A DNA stretch of 64,000 nucleotides from Mucor racemosus (lineage: Eukaryota > Mucoromycota > Mucoromycetes > Mucorales > Mucoraceae): NCBI GenBank assembly GCA_027405735.1, contig JAPEHQ010000001.1, positions 6,448,001 to 6,512,000 on the forward strand. Reading direction: 5' to 3'. This document shows positions 49,005 to 60,933 of the stretch, one piece after another; position 1 is the first letter of the stretch, and each line of letters begins with the position of its first letter. Below the pieces are notes generated by a model that was given only the letters and a program-made list of their open reading frames with translations, had not been told where the DNA came from and ran no database searches. Made by a program: the position numbers and the translations under genes.

Positions 49005-51226
49005 TATATGATATATTTGTAAAAAACTATCGAATCAACAAATGAAAGATAGATATGAAAGGTATGATTGATTGAAAAAAAAGGAAAAGAATGCACACAG
49101 TTTTTTTTTTTTTTTTGATTGATAGTCAAGTTTATAGCTCACATGAAAGGGAGATTTAACTCCCAAATAGCTTCGTAAAACGCCAAACAATCGTCACATC
49201 AATTTGTGTATGTTTGTGTTGATAATGAGTATAGAATCAACAGAATACAAGTGTAAGGATGGCCATAATGAGCATATATATTAGAGTTATTTTAGATGAT
49301 TCCGTCAATTTTATTATTTTTCATATTTGGCATTGGCTATCGTCAATTGATATGATTTGTTGATCCAACATTTAAGGAGTCATGCTTTATTTTCATTGTC
49401 ATCCAAATAAACGTAAAAAGGCAAATATTCTAGTGTTTCATATATGTTAAAAAGTATTGTCATTTCGAGTTCCTGTTTCTTAGCAATAACGCTTTGATAT
49501 CATATTGGCAAATAATGAACTCAATGGCGCGCTTCTTCAATCAGCAGTTGCATGCATAATAAAATGCGGCTTTACGCTTCCCAAAATAGATGTGTAAGCA
49601 ATATACAGCTATATAAGGTTGCTTTTTGAAACAAACAACATGATGCGCTTGTGATTATTGATGTACATTTTGGCGCCAACTGCTTGCTCACTTAATTAAC
49701 ATATCTAAACAAAATTTGATAGATTTTCACAAATTTATGAAAATTGGTGAAGTTTTGACGGAAAATTAGAAAACATAGCTTTTCAAATCAGCATTTGACA
49801 GCTCTTGGAGGCTATTATCTATAGAAACTTAAACATCTGGGATTGCACGTTTTTCTGTTGAGAAATAAGCATCGAAAGCTTGATTTCATCGCAAAATTGA
49901 AAATTTTAAAGAGTTTTTTCAATATGAAAAACTTTTTCAAAAGCACTAAAACTTTTCTCAACGAATATTCATACAAGTAAAATGTATCCCATATTTTTAA
50001 AAGATAATTTTTTTGTGCCTTGGTAATCACCAATTTTGGACGTACAACCCCTCATGGTTTGACCCCGATTTTTTATTATCCGCATTTTGACCCGAAAAAC
50101 GGAGACTTTTACTATGCCATATAATAATGAAAAATGCTCAGAAATACATGTATTTTAACATGAGATACTAAATTCTCAAATTAATTATTAATTATTTCGA
50201 CTTTCTGGGCAAAAATGCCTTTTTTTATTATCGGCTGTAAATCCTTGTAGCCTCAACATAATCCAAAAAAAAGTTGTATGTCTGTATTCCCACTTAAATT
50301 ATGTACCAATGAGCTTAGAAGAAGTACTCATGGTAACTAGTTGGTTTTTAGAGAAAATGCAGAAAAGGTGGATTTTGGGATCCAAAAGTTTCAAAAATCG
50401 CATCTGGAGGAAATGCAAAAAAAAAACAAATTCAAGTTCCGCTAAGCTCGATTTATACGTATAAATCATACAAAAATTAAATAATCATATAAATCCATTA
50501 TACTCGTAAATAGATTGTTAAATGAATAAAATGTCTAGGTGGAGAAATAAATATTACCATGATAAACAAGGAAAGGGCTAATAAGCTAAAAACGATACGC
50601 TATAAAATCAGGAATTCCTAGGTAGCTGTGTGTGTTACTGATGTCGTAAATCACTTGCATTTTGATTTTGAATGATATATTGAATAACGAATCGGAAATA
50701 TGCGGGCTATTTAAGTAGCATTCATGACATCAGATGTATGTGTATATATCCTGTTACACTCTTCTGGTTTATCCCTGATGACCTTTTATGTACGGTATTT
50801 TGTAAATGTAAAATGAGAGAAATACCATATCTCCGTTCAAATATCAAGTTATCATTGTATTACAAAGCTAAGCATAAGGGGGTTTAATCAATAACTGTGT
50901 TGGCATGAATTGTGTAATACATATAGTAATATAGAAGCATCACTATTTATTGTTACTCGAAAAAATCAAAGTTCAATATCAATTCGAACTAAATCATGCT
51001 TTTTGCCAATGAGTTTTCTATTATACATGGTCCCTGATGAAACTTTATATTTCCCTCTTTTTGTACAATAAGAAAAAAGCGGGGAAATTGACTCCAATTT
51101 CAAATCATTAATATATTGTGTGTAAATCAAGATTAATATTTCCAAGGAAAAAAAAGTATATATATCAGGTAAATTTCATGTTGTAATGCCTATGTTTAGC
51201 CTATTCTTTTCTTTCGTTTAAATATA
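49005..51226. other. Large intergenic region between kinase and sugar transporter
   Basis: Contains the two divergent promoters. A T run of 15 lies at about 49101-49116. The stretch 49700-50450 has the look of a decayed non-coding repeat (poly-A/T blocks, phrases such as GGGATCCAAAAGTTTC), but no second copy was found in the window. CTCATTCTCC-type promoter elements were not convincing. No gene was recognised. Confidence 0.35.
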
Positions 51227-52858
51227 ATGTTTCAGCTACAAGGAAAAGCGTTATTCAATGCATCTACTTTGTTTGCGGCTACCGGTTTCTTACTTTTTGG
51301 CTATGATCAGGTACTTAAACTTGCGCTGTAAGAAGGCTTTTAAGCTCATATTTTCAATTTAGGGTGTTATGTCTGGTATCCTTCCAAACCAACATTTTCT
51401 TGACCTCATGGGCAATCCAAGTTCTGCTTTAATTGGTTTGAGTGTAGCTATTTACGAAATTGGTTGTTGTCTTGGAAGTCTATCTACAGGTAGAGTTAGT
51501 GATATCCTTGGGCGTAAAAACACAATTCGAGTAGGATCAGTTATTTTGATAGTGGGAGCTGTAATTCAAACTGCGACAGTTAGCCTGGGGATGACTATCG
51601 CTGCTCGTATCCTTACTGGTGTTGGTAATGGTATGAATACTGCTACAGTACCTGTCTATCAATCTGAAATCTCTCCCCCAAAGAGCAGAGGTGCTCATGT
51701 CTGTTTTGAATGCGCTCTTATTGTTGTAGGTATCGGAATTGCCTATTGGTTGGAATACGGTCTTCATTTTGTTGGTGGAGAATTTGCTTGGAGATTTCCT
51801 TTAGCATTTCAAATTGTGTTTGCTCTCATTCTTATCGGCGGCACATTTGTAATACCAGAAACGCCTCGTTGGTTAGTAGCTCATGGTAAAGATGATGAAG
51901 CAAGAGAAGTATTGGCAAGACTTTGGACTGAAGGTGATATAAATCATCCTCGTTGTATCTCTGAATTTGAAGAGATCAGAGATGGTATTGAACTTGAACG
52001 CCATGAAAACATTTCTTCATACAAGGATTTATTTACAAAAGGAAAGTTTAATAATCGTAAAAGAGTTCTCATTGGCATGCTTAGTCAAATCATACAACAA
52101 TTGGGCGGCATCAATGTAAGTTATTTTATGATTTCACATCAATCTTTGTATACTAACGGATGATTTTATAGATCACAACTTATTATTTAACTGATGTCAT
52201 GCTTCAAGCTGGTATGGATGCTGACATGGCCATGTTAATGGCTGCTGTAGATTCTATTGTGTATTTTATTGGTGCCATGTTACCTGTAGTTTTAGTTGAA
52301 AGAGTTGGTAGAAGAAAAATCATGTTATGGGGCCTGATTGCACAAGCAGTAACTCTTTGTTGTATTGGTGGATGTCAAAAGGCAAACACTGATAGACAAA
52401 CAGAAGCAGCTGCTAATGGTGCTGTTGCATTTACCATGCTGTATAATTTCGTATTTGGTGCAAGTTGGTTGGGAATGTCTTGGCTGTACCCAGCTGAAAT
52501 CTTTTCTACTGGTCTCCGTGCAAAGGGTAACTCACTATCTACAGCTGCTAATTGGCTTGGTAATTTTGTTGTTGCGATGATTGCACCTATTCTCTTTCAA
52601 TATATCACTTTCTGGACATATATTCTCTTTGCATTTATGAATATTATCTTTATACCCATGGTTTACTTTTGGTTCCCAGAGACAAAGGGTCTTTCTCTTG
52701 AACAAGTTGAGATTTTGTTTGCTGTAGATGACATCAAGGCAGATATTTGTTCTCTCGCTTCAGACCGTGATTATCACACATACGAAACTGAAAAGAAAAA
52801 TGACGTTGAAACCCGTATTCAAGAATATGACATTCCTGTTCCTGAACATAGAAAATAG
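51227..52858 (+). CDS. MFS sugar transporter
   Basis: Three exons: 51227-51310, 51363-52115 and 52172-52858, coding for 507 residues with about 12 membrane segments. Sugar-porter signatures are present: GYDQGVMSG in helix 1, GRVSDILGRK between helices 2 and 3, ARILTGVGNGM, PETPRWLV at the end of the first half, QQLGGIN in helix 7, PAEIF in helix 10 and PETKGLSLEQ after helix 12. It is a plasma-membrane hexose (or related sugar) proton symporter by family; substrate preference cannot be read from the sequence. The ATG at 51227 gives only four residues before the conserved LQGKALFNAST; TTTCAG directly after it resembles a splice acceptor, so a further upstream first exon is possible. Confidence 0.93.
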
Positions 52859-53785
52859 AAAACTCCCACATCAGCATCATCAAGAAAAGTAAACTCTCTA
52901 TCTCCTAAACCTAATCTTACCTATCCGTCAACCAGATATTTGTATTACTACTACTTTCACTAATATCATTATTATATTTTTTTGTACACTTATTATCCGC
53001 TAGTACTATGTCTATTAATTTCTTTTAAATAAATATACTATTACAATTTACATGTTACACTGATTGAATTTTTTATTATAATAGTGGGATAAACGGTCTC
53101 CGCATCCATTTTCACATGCTTAAACGATAGCATGATGGAAACTACCCAAACGGTAGATTAATTTAACCTTTAGGTCAGTGTTCATGGCTTTTTATAAAGG
53201 GTTCTTTACTGTTTAACATGAATAGCTAGACAAAACCAGAGAAAATATCAGATAAACTCGGTCAAAATGCAATATTGCGTTACATTTTCTTCTAAAATCG
53301 TTTCTCCTTAATTTTTGTGAAAACAAAAAATATCAGAGCAATCAAAATACTATAAAGAATATAAATCAACAGGTGTGATTTGATTTTCTGGCCTCTATAG
53401 CCACAAACATATCCCTTAAAAACAGACATTGGAGTGGCTTCAAAATAAAACCCTTAAGAATAAAACCTCATTAACTACAATTGTGGTATTTCATCTTGCC
53501 AACTCAAATAAAGTGAAATGATTTAGTCTCAAGTTTTAATCAGGTGGTATTCTCAAAGATCGTTACCGAGGTTCTATTTGATGTGTGTGTGTGTAAAAAC
53601 ACAAGAAATGTTTTGATTTGAACTCAGTGCAATGTAAACAAAAAATTTTAATAATCTGAAATGCGGATTTTCCCCACATTATATATGCTTATAATTGTTG
53701 AAAGATGCCCCTTTTTACTTTTCAAGTCTTTCTTTCATCTATTTATTATAATAATTTCCCCCTACTCTAATATTTATTACATAAA
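52859..53785. other. Spacer between sugar transporter and b5-ACAD genes
   Basis: AATAAATATACTATT at about 53029-53043 is a probable polyadenylation site of the transporter. A short GTGTGTGTGTG run lies at 53582-53593. The right end is the promoter of the next gene. No other gene was recognised. Confidence 0.35.
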
Positions 53786-55554
53786 ATGAGCCTTAAAACT
53801 TTTACTCGTGAGGAAGTCAAGCGCCATGCTTCGGAAGAAGATTTGTGGATTATTATTGATTCAAGTGTCTATGATATGAGTCGCTTCATTGATTTGCATC
53901 CCGGTGGTGCTTTTCCTATTTTAGAGCTTGCTGGTAAAGACGCAACTGATGCTTTTTATGGTCTTCATCGTCAAGAAGTTCTCGTTAAATACAATCGTTA
54001 CAAGATTGGTACAATCGCTGACGAGAAGCCTCAAATTGACTTTTATGAACATGGCTCATTATCCAAAGTACCTTATGCTGAATCAAGTGCTTGGATGGGC
54101 TTCAAATCACCTTATTTTACGTATGTTATTAAATAACACACTTGCTACTATGTAAAAAAAAAAAAAGATATTGATTTTTTTAAATAATAGTGAATCTCAT
54201 TTCAAACTTCGTCTTGCTGTCCGTAAAATCTGTGATTCCTTGGCTATTGAAGCTCGTGAATTCGAAGATGCTGGTACCAAGCCCTCTGATGAATTCATGG
54301 CAAAGATGGGTGAAAACCATCTTTTAGCCATGAACATTGGTCCTGGTCCTCATTTACATGGTATGATTCTTCCAGGTGGTATCAAGGGTGAAGATTTTGA
54401 TTATTTCCATGAGGTAAGCATAATTACAAATTTTAATAGCCATTTTAAATAATTATTGAGTGAATAGATGATTGTACATGAAGAACTCGGCCGTTGGAAG
54501 GTTCGTGGTTTTGATGATGGTGTCATTGGTGGTATGGTTATCTCTGCCCCTACTGTCCTTAACTTTGGTTCTCCTGCACTCAAGCAAAAGGTAAAAAAAT
54601 ATCACTTCATTTATATAGATCAATGATATATTGACATTATTCATGATAGATTGTTCCTGAAGTTTTCGCTGGTAGAAAACGTATCTGTCTTGCTATTAGT
54701 GAACCTTATGCTGGATCTGATGTTGCTCGTATTAGAACAACTGCTACACGTACAGCTGATGGTAAACACTTTATTGTCAATGGTGTCAAAAAATGGATTA
54801 CCGGTGGTTGTTGGGCCGATTACTTTTCTGTGGCTGTTCAAACTGAAAAGGGTATTTCTATGCTTCTCATTGAACGCAGTGAAGGTGTTGAGACTAAACT
54901 CATCAAGACATCTTACTCAACTAGTGCCGGTACTGCTTACGTTACATTTGAAAACGTTTTAGTTCCTGTTGAAAACTTGTTGGGTAAAGAAAATAAGGGA
55001 TTCTTGGTTGTCCTTTCTAACTTCAACCATGAAAGGTAAACTAGATGAAAAAATCAAATGAAAAATCAACCTCTAATGATTATTTTTATAGATGGGTCAT
55101 GCTTACTGGTAGTTCCATTGCTTGTCGTCTTGTCATTGAAGAATGTTTCAAATGGGCAAATCAAAGACAAGTCTTTGGTAAGCGTCTTATTGATCAACCT
55201 GTCATTCGTAACAAATTGGCCAAGATGGTTTCTAGTCTCGAAAGTGTTCATGCTTGGATCGAAAATTTGACTTTCCAAATGAATAATATGAGCTACAACG
55301 AACAATCTGATAAATTAGCAGGTCCTATTGCTTTATGTAAATATCATGTTACTCGTGTTATGCATGATGTTGCTGATGATGCCTGTCAAATCTTTGGTGG
55401 CCGTGCCATTACCAAGACTGGCATGGGTAGAACTGTTGAAACCTTGCAAAGAACATACAAATTCTCTGCCATTTTGGGTGGTTCTGAAGAAATTATGGCT
55501 GATCTTGGTGTTAGACAAGCTATGAAGAAGTTTCCTGATGGCGCTAGACTTTAA
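53786..55554 (+). CDS. Cytochrome b5 / acyl-CoA dehydrogenase fusion protein
   Basis: Five exons: 53786-54120, 54191-54413, 54468-54590, 54650-55035 and 55092-55554, giving 509 residues. Residues 1-80 are a cytochrome b5 domain with the heme motif HPGG (His38) and a second heme histidine in FYGLHRQ (His61). The rest is an acyl-CoA dehydrogenase: FAD/substrate-site motifs AISEPYAGSD and KKWITGG, a mid beta domain, then a helical C-terminal domain with RQVFGKRLIDQP, CQIFGGRAITKTGMG and ILGGSEEIM. The usual catalytic Glu of medium-chain enzymes is Gly here (GGS), while FNHER (Glu355) sits where isovaleryl- and long-chain enzymes place their base. The fused b5 may take electrons from FAD in place of ETF; that is inference. 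No mitochondrial presequence or SKL end was seen (it ends DGARL). Confidence 0.93.
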
Positions 55555-56088
55555 TGCTTATTCAACCATTCTTATTTATTTAATAAATTATATCACTATT
55601 TTGATATTTTGTAACATTTCAAAACAAAAAAAAACTTCAGTGCATAACATGGCCCACAAACCATATTAGCAAACTTTATTTTTTTTCGTATTGGTAGAGA
55701 CATAATTCATCAAGATATATTAGAAGTAAAATGATAACTGAACGTTACATTTTGACATATTTTTCATTTGTATTTTCAATTAGTAAATTATCTGTAATAT
55801 ATGAAAAATCTACTACTTGTACTTTTGGCAACCCCAGTGCTACAAATAGATTTAAGCCTGGTTGACTCCATCTTCATATAGTAATAGCATATATTTATAC
55901 ACAAACTTGCTTGTTACATTTAATCCCGTTGTGATCCAGGTGAAAGGAGGTTAAATTGTCACCTTACATAAAAGAATGTCTCGGTCAAACTACTGTTGAT
56001 TGGATGAAGAAATTCGCATAATTCTCTTTTTCTCGAGAATTCTTTGGCCTCGTTTGCCTTTTTATTCGAATAACTATAAAATACGAAA
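55555..56088. other. Spacer and promoter of the BAX-inhibitor gene
   Basis: AATAAATTATATC about 25 bp after the stop is a probable polyadenylation signal for the b5-ACAD gene. TTCTCGAGAATTCT at 56030-56043 contains inverted GAA/TTC blocks like a heat-shock element, about 50 bp before the next ATG. No gene was recognised. Confidence 0.4.
56030..56043 (+). promoter_or_regulatory. Heat-shock-element-like inverted GAA/TTC blocks
   Basis: TTCTCGAGAATTCT contains alternating TTC and GAA units (TTC..GAA.TTC), the arrangement bound by heat-shock factor, close to the start of the BAX-inhibitor family gene. Motif evidence only. Confidence 0.35.
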
Positions 56089-57125
56089 ATGTCTTACGGA
56101 AGTGCACCTTACACAGCTCCTCCACCACGCTACGATGAAGAATCTGCTCAACCTTTGATGGGAAACAACGAGGATGATGATATGTTTAAAGAAATGGTAG
56201 TAAACAGTTCAAAGGAAGTTCGACTACGTAAGTTTTGAATTTATCAACTTTTGTATTATTGCAATCTCATCTTTCCTTTGTTTTTGTAGAATTTGTTAGA
56301 AAAGTATACTCTATTTTAGCTGTTCAGTTACTTGCTACCACCGTATTGTCTGCTTTTTACCTTTTAAATAATTCTGCAAAAAGTTGGGTTCAGTCAAAGT
56401 AAGCATATTTTTCAAACTACAAAATAGCTGCGCAGTGAAGTTTTTACTAACTTCTTTTCGTATAGTCAATGGATGCTTATCGTATCCATGATTGGTACAA
56501 TTGGTGTATTATTTGCTTTGTTTTGGAAAGCAAGATCTTACCCTTTGAATTATGGCTTATTGGCAGTTTTTACATTACTCGAGGCACACGCAGTAGGAAC
56601 AATAGGTAAATCACAACGTGTAACGAAAAATTCTTCAATCGACAAGGGTACTAATAATTTTATATCTCTTATAGTCACCTTCTATAATCAGAAACTCGTC
56701 TTGCAAGCCTTGATGATCACACTCGGTGTATTTATCGCTCTTACTGTATTTACCCTGCAATCAAAATGGGATTTCACAGGATTAGCACCATTGTAAGTAA
56801 AAGCATCTTTTGAAGGAAGGGTTACTTTTTAGTTTTAATTTGCTTACATTATGTTTTTATATATAGCTTGTTTGCAGGTATTTGGATTTTAGTAATTGCT
56901 GGCTTTGTTCAAATGTTTTTCCCCTTTTCAAAGGGAATCCAAATGGCATTTGCTGTGGGAGGTGTAATCATATTTAGTGGCTATATCTTGTTCGATACAT
57001 ATCTTATATTCAACAGATATTCAGCTGAAGACTACATCATTGCATCTGTTAGCCTTTATTTGGATATTATCAACCTTTTCCTCCGTATCTTGGAGATTTT
57101 GCAATTATCAAGTAGCGACAATTAA
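56089..57125 (+). CDS. BXI1: BAX inhibitor-1 family membrane protein (TMBIM4/Bxi1 type)
   Basis: Five exons: 56089-56227, 56290-56398, 56466-56605, 56675-56792 and 56867-57125, coding for 254 residues. A soluble Pro/Tyr-rich head (SAPYTAPPPRYDEE) is followed by FVRKVYSILAVQLLATTV and seven hydrophobic segments. The family motif is GYILFDTYLIFNRYSAEDYI, and the C terminus is LYLDIINLFLRILEIL. These features match TMBIM/lifeguard proteins, which sit in ER, Golgi or vacuole membranes, leak calcium and restrain cell death; yeast Bxi1/Ybh3 is the nearest named relative. The acidic calcium-sensing pair corresponds to the Asp residues in FDTY and the C-terminal LDI. All splice phases agree. Confidence 0.93.
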
Positions 57126-57635
57126 TTTGAAAAAGCTCGTTATGCTCATTCATAATAAAGAAATGTAAAAAAAAAAAAAAAATCGGAAGTAAAGTTTTGG
57201 CTGCATATACAGTATAATAATTTTCAAAATATTTGATGTTTGATGTTTTAAATTAGAAACCAAAATTAAAATCAATGTCTCTTGAGATGGAATATTTAGA
57301 TAATCAGTGTTTCCACAGTCAATTTCCATGCTCTCCAAATCATTGAGTTCAGTAACATAAGCCAAACTATTATTTCTAACCTCGAGCGAGGTTCTGGGGA
57401 TACTGGTTCCTTTAGGAATTCCCGCGATCATTACTAATCACTTCAGTATATATGTAGGATCTGGCATTTCGTCGCTTCTTCTAGCTGTAGTCATTTTAAA
57501 TCACTAAAGGTCAAGTTTTTTCGATTCAATATACTTTATTGTTCTCGGATGATGATTCAAAGAAGCGAGAGTTATTTCTTAAATGCATGTTATAATTTAA
57601 AGATTTACAGCTTGGCCCATAGTTATTAACTACAT
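57126..57635. other. Spacer after BXI1
   Basis: AATAAAGAAATG at 57153-57164 then an A run is the likely BXI1 polyadenylation site. A minus-strand open frame (57150-57431) was judged unsupported. No repeat match was seen. Confidence 0.35.
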
Positions 57636-58560
57636 TTGAATTATTATTTGCAAAACCAATCGAAAAATGATCCAAAAAAATGAATTTCTTTTATAATATA
57701 TGAATTGCAAAGTAGGTTTGACTAGCGTACTAACATTCAACTGTACAAAGTATGGACAAATGTTTCATATCAAATGCTTCGTAAAATGCGACCAAATTTT
57801 TGGAGATTTCTTGAGAATATGCACCATTTTTTATAAACATTTTTCAGATGCGAATATTTGAGATAATGGGCAGCAGAATTATTTATCGATCCAACTATTA
57901 CTAAATCTTCTAGCCGCATTTTCGCAGAGAAAGCAAGATTTCTGTCAAAGAATTTCAAATTCTGAATTCTAAATAAGCGAATACTCATTAAAAATTGGAG
58001 AGTATTTTTTACAGACGTTTTTGAGAATATCTCCACAAAAAATCAATATTTTGAAACAAACTAAATTGAATCCTAGAGAACTTAACGAGGTTGATCACAT
58101 AAATGTAAAAAAAAATGCTGCTTAATATAACGAATACTTTTTAATCTACTACAAAAAAGTAAAAAAAAAAGGAAAAAATAAAGGTGCTCAGAATTTTTCT
58201 TCATACTGAAATATGTTATAGAGTACTTGGAAACAAGTAATTTTTATTATTAAAAAGTATTGAGATAGCTTAATTTTTTGTAGAGATATGAAGACTCAAA
58301 TTTTTCAATTTTTAGTAGTGAAATACGCGTGAAAATCTGAAATATTAGCACTGAAAAATTTATATTAACCGTAAAAAATAGGATATTTTTGGATACTTAT
58401 TTTTGGATGAAAGTTGCACATCTCAGGCACATTGACATATAATTTTTTCTTGGTGTTATTTGGTGAAAAAAACAGTTGAGTAGGAATAAAAAATCGGATC
58501 CAGCTTTTAAGAAAGAAACAGTGAATTTTACGCGTTTTTGAGTTTTTAATGAGATATAGG
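57636..58560 (-). repeat. Dispersed repeat R1, copy D
   Basis: Reverse-orientation copy, the most diverged of the four. It keeps GAATATCTCCACAAAAAATC, TAGAGATATGAAGACTCAAA and the terminal stretch ending GAGATATAGG, at which point an LTR fragment abuts it. Confidence 0.75.
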
Positions 58561-58665
58561 TGTTGCGTCCGCAGATCTGTGTACATTCCTTGGTTAATAT
58601 TACGACACAGTTTGATATGACAAGTTCTACATTGCTGAGTATTATGTTATAAAGCTCAATTTATA
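58561..58665 (+). mobile_element. LTR family D, 5' fragment
   Basis: TGTTGCGTCC followed by about 95 bp matching the start of the LTR at 59387-59734 (GATTACGACACAGTTTGATA type sequence). It stops at TTTATAC and lacks the 3' part. It directly abuts R1 copy D. Confidence 0.7.
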
Positions 58666-58737
58666 CTAGGAATGTTGTCGAGCCCAGCTTATACTAGTAA
58701 ATTTGGCTGGCAAAACTTGGCTCGACACCAATGCTAC
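58666..58737. other. Short inverted repeat, shared with 63.34-63.39 kb
   Basis: TGTCGAGCC (58676-58684) and GGCTCGACA (58719-58727) form a 9-bp inverted repeat. The segment AAATTTGGCTGGCAAAAC..CGACACCAATGCTAC recurs with changes at 63351-63387. Both occur next to LTR sequences; the function is unknown. Confidence 0.45.
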
Positions 58738-58813
58738 TTAGAATGCGGTTAAATAAAAATATCAGTCTCTAATATAACGACTGCTACCTATATTAAAAAC
58801 ATTAGTCCCTTAT

Positions 58814-59085
58814 TGTAATGATCTATAATTTCGGACTAACAACAAAGATGGATAATGTGCTTATAGATATTACTCTTGCTATTATAAATTGGTGATCACT
58901 GGATTGATGAAGGTTGGTGTTCTTATTTGTAAATTAGATATTTATTAGTGAATAAATAAAAGTAAAGGGAGTGTAACAAGACAGATAAATCTACAAGGGA
59001 TCATGTAATGATTTCCTTGTAGTATTTAAATAAGGAATGAGGCAAGGTTTCGCATGAATGAAACTGAAATATTTGAGTCATTACA
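58814..59085 (-). mobile_element. Solo LTR family A (272 bp)
   Basis: Ends TGTAATGATC..GAGTCATTACA, flanked by CTTAT at 58809-58813 and 59086-59090. The uninterrupted site CCCTTATGTTAGC is seen at about 13022 and in the right arm. Its length equals that of the copy at 20474-20745, in opposite orientation. Confidence 0.92.
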
Positions 59086-59144
59086 CTTATGTTAGCGTGC
59101 GTATTCAGATAAAAGAAAGGATTACCAGCTTGATAATCTGATAT

Positions 59145-59884
59145 TGTTGCGTCCACAGGTTATTATAGTAATTTGTAAGATAATGAACCTTTTATGTTGT
59201 AATCCTTATTGTGAAAGTAAGCTAACTACTTTGGGATGGCACTCCTAATTGTTCTCCGTTGAAGGATGGTCCGGAATGTGCGGGATATATGAGATACCAT
59301 ATTTGGTTGTATGAAATATGTGCCCCTCATATATGCTATGTTATTGATGTAAATAAATACTGATCTAACGGATGAAATTGTAATATTGTTGCATCCACAG
59401 ATCTGGGTGCATTCCTTGGTTAAGATTACGACACAGTTTGATATGTTAAATTCTACATTGCTGTATTATGTTATGAAGCTCCGTTTATAAAGGAATGTGG
59501 AACTAGTGTGTGTCACCTAGACTTGAATGGATATATGTATATATATATAAATAGACTCATTTAAACAGGTCATATAATTAGAGAATGTGAATATAAAAGA
59601 AGATGTTTTAATCTTGTAATAAAGTTCTTTAGTTTTAGTGTGCTCTTTCATTTTATAACAGTTTTCCTTTATTTTTATTAAATGATTTAGTACATATTTT
59701 ATCTTTGAGATTCATATAATCTCCTGGCGTAACAAATATAGAATTTGTATATAAAAAGGACAAATTATTGATATTAAATAAAGATTCTCTTCAGTTTTTG
59801 TGTGTGATTTAATTTTACCAGTTTCTTTATTAAATTATACATTTTTTTTTGCTACAATATTTATTCTAAGTCTTGTGCAATTCC
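59145..59884 (+). mobile_element. Solo LTR family B, interrupted by LTR-D
   Basis: Starts TGTTGCGTCCACAGG and is flanked by GATAT at 59140-59144 and 59885-59889; the empty site is CTGATAATATGCC near 13077. Without the inner LTR it is about 387 bp and matches the copy at 62702-63133, including TTTGTATATAAA and TTAAATAAAGATTC, plausible TATA box and polyadenylation signal. It ends ATTCC where the other copy has TTTCA, so the terminal CA was mutated. Confidence 0.88.
59387..59734 (+). mobile_element. Solo LTR family D (348 bp), nested in LTR-B
   Basis: TGTTGCATCC..GGCGTAACA, flanked by AATAT at 59382-59386 and 59735-59739. The related LTR-B at 62702 shows the uninterrupted sequence TTGTAATATAGAATTTG. 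It has TATATATATAAATAG and AATAAAGTTC. Its first bases resemble LTR-B, so the families are related retroelements. It is the youngest insertion of this nest. Confidence 0.92.
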
Positions 59885-60933
59885 GATATGCCTTATCAAA
59901 CAATGAATAATATCCTTGGAATATGAAAACAAAAAAAGAGAAACAACGCACTTAGAAAACGATTTTCAAGGCTTTACATTATTTAGCGCGATTAAAACAC
60001 TGCTAAATTGCACATTTCAGCCAATGTAAAGGCGGCATTACAGCGCATCAATCCATAAACTAAACAAAACAGGCAATACCTGTTATCATAGAAGCATACA
60101 TTTTTCTACCAGAAAAATCGTCTGTCATATTATAAATTCATTAAAAAATTGCAAAAGCGAGCCCGCAGAGCGACGTCATAATTGAGCATAGCAAGATTGA
60201 ACGGCTAAGTCTCTTATACTAATGGTTTATCAAAGTTTTAAATAAAAAGGCGTTTTTTTTAACTTTTCTCATATTTAACCACGTATGGTCTGAAAATTCA
60301 GATTTTGTAGCGGACATTTTCGGGACTCATTTCATCCTTACCCACACTCATGATTTTAATCAAAAAACAGAAGAATCAACTTTTGATACCAAAATCAACG
60401 CTTAAATATACTACATTATAAGAGAAAATTGTAGCTATAGGTAATATGCATTTTATAAAAGCTTAATATTAAATGTTAAGTATTGAAAATCTGCACTTTT
60501 GCCCCCTAAACGGAATTTTGATTAAAGGATTTTCATGTAATATTTTGCAATAAAAATATTTGTTATTTTTTATTGAGCAAATAGAGCGCTAAATTTTGTA
60601 TATGTGTATATTTTTTGTTCTTATAATTGGTAGTATAATTAACTCTAGATTTGCAAAATCAGAAAAAAAAATTTAAAAAATGTCAAAATTGATGATCTGG
60701 ACAAAAATAATTTTCTAAATTAATATTCCGCTTATAGGCCTTGTAAGTCTTAAAAATAAGAGATTTCATAATACTTGGGAACTTTTTCAAGAATTTACGA
60801 TGCTGTACACACTTGATTCAAGCTTATTACTGTAAATTTTTATAAATGTTAATATTGTGTGGTAGTTTATTTGATGATAATAGTCTTTTTAATTATTGCG
60901 TTAGAGGTGATTTACATTAAGTTTTAGTCTTAC

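Larger units (their letters stand above)
58738..60850 (+). repeat. Third copy of the inverted-repeat core, split by nested LTRs
   Basis: Matches 12945-14062 (and 16382-17500 in reverse) from GAATGCGG at the left to TTATTACTGTAAAT at the right, with visible divergence of roughly 10-15%. It is interrupted by LTR-A at 58814-59085 and by LTR-B at 59145-59884, which itself contains LTR-D. Removing the insertions leaves a continuous match. Confidence 0.85.

Noticed and set aside
57150..57490. Minus-strand open frame (MIAGIPKGTSIPRTS...) with an upstream MTTARRSDEMPDPTY frame, possible two-exon gene
   Set aside because: No splice pair joins the two frames convincingly, the C-terminal part is low-complexity, it overlaps the BXI1 3' end and no family was recognised.
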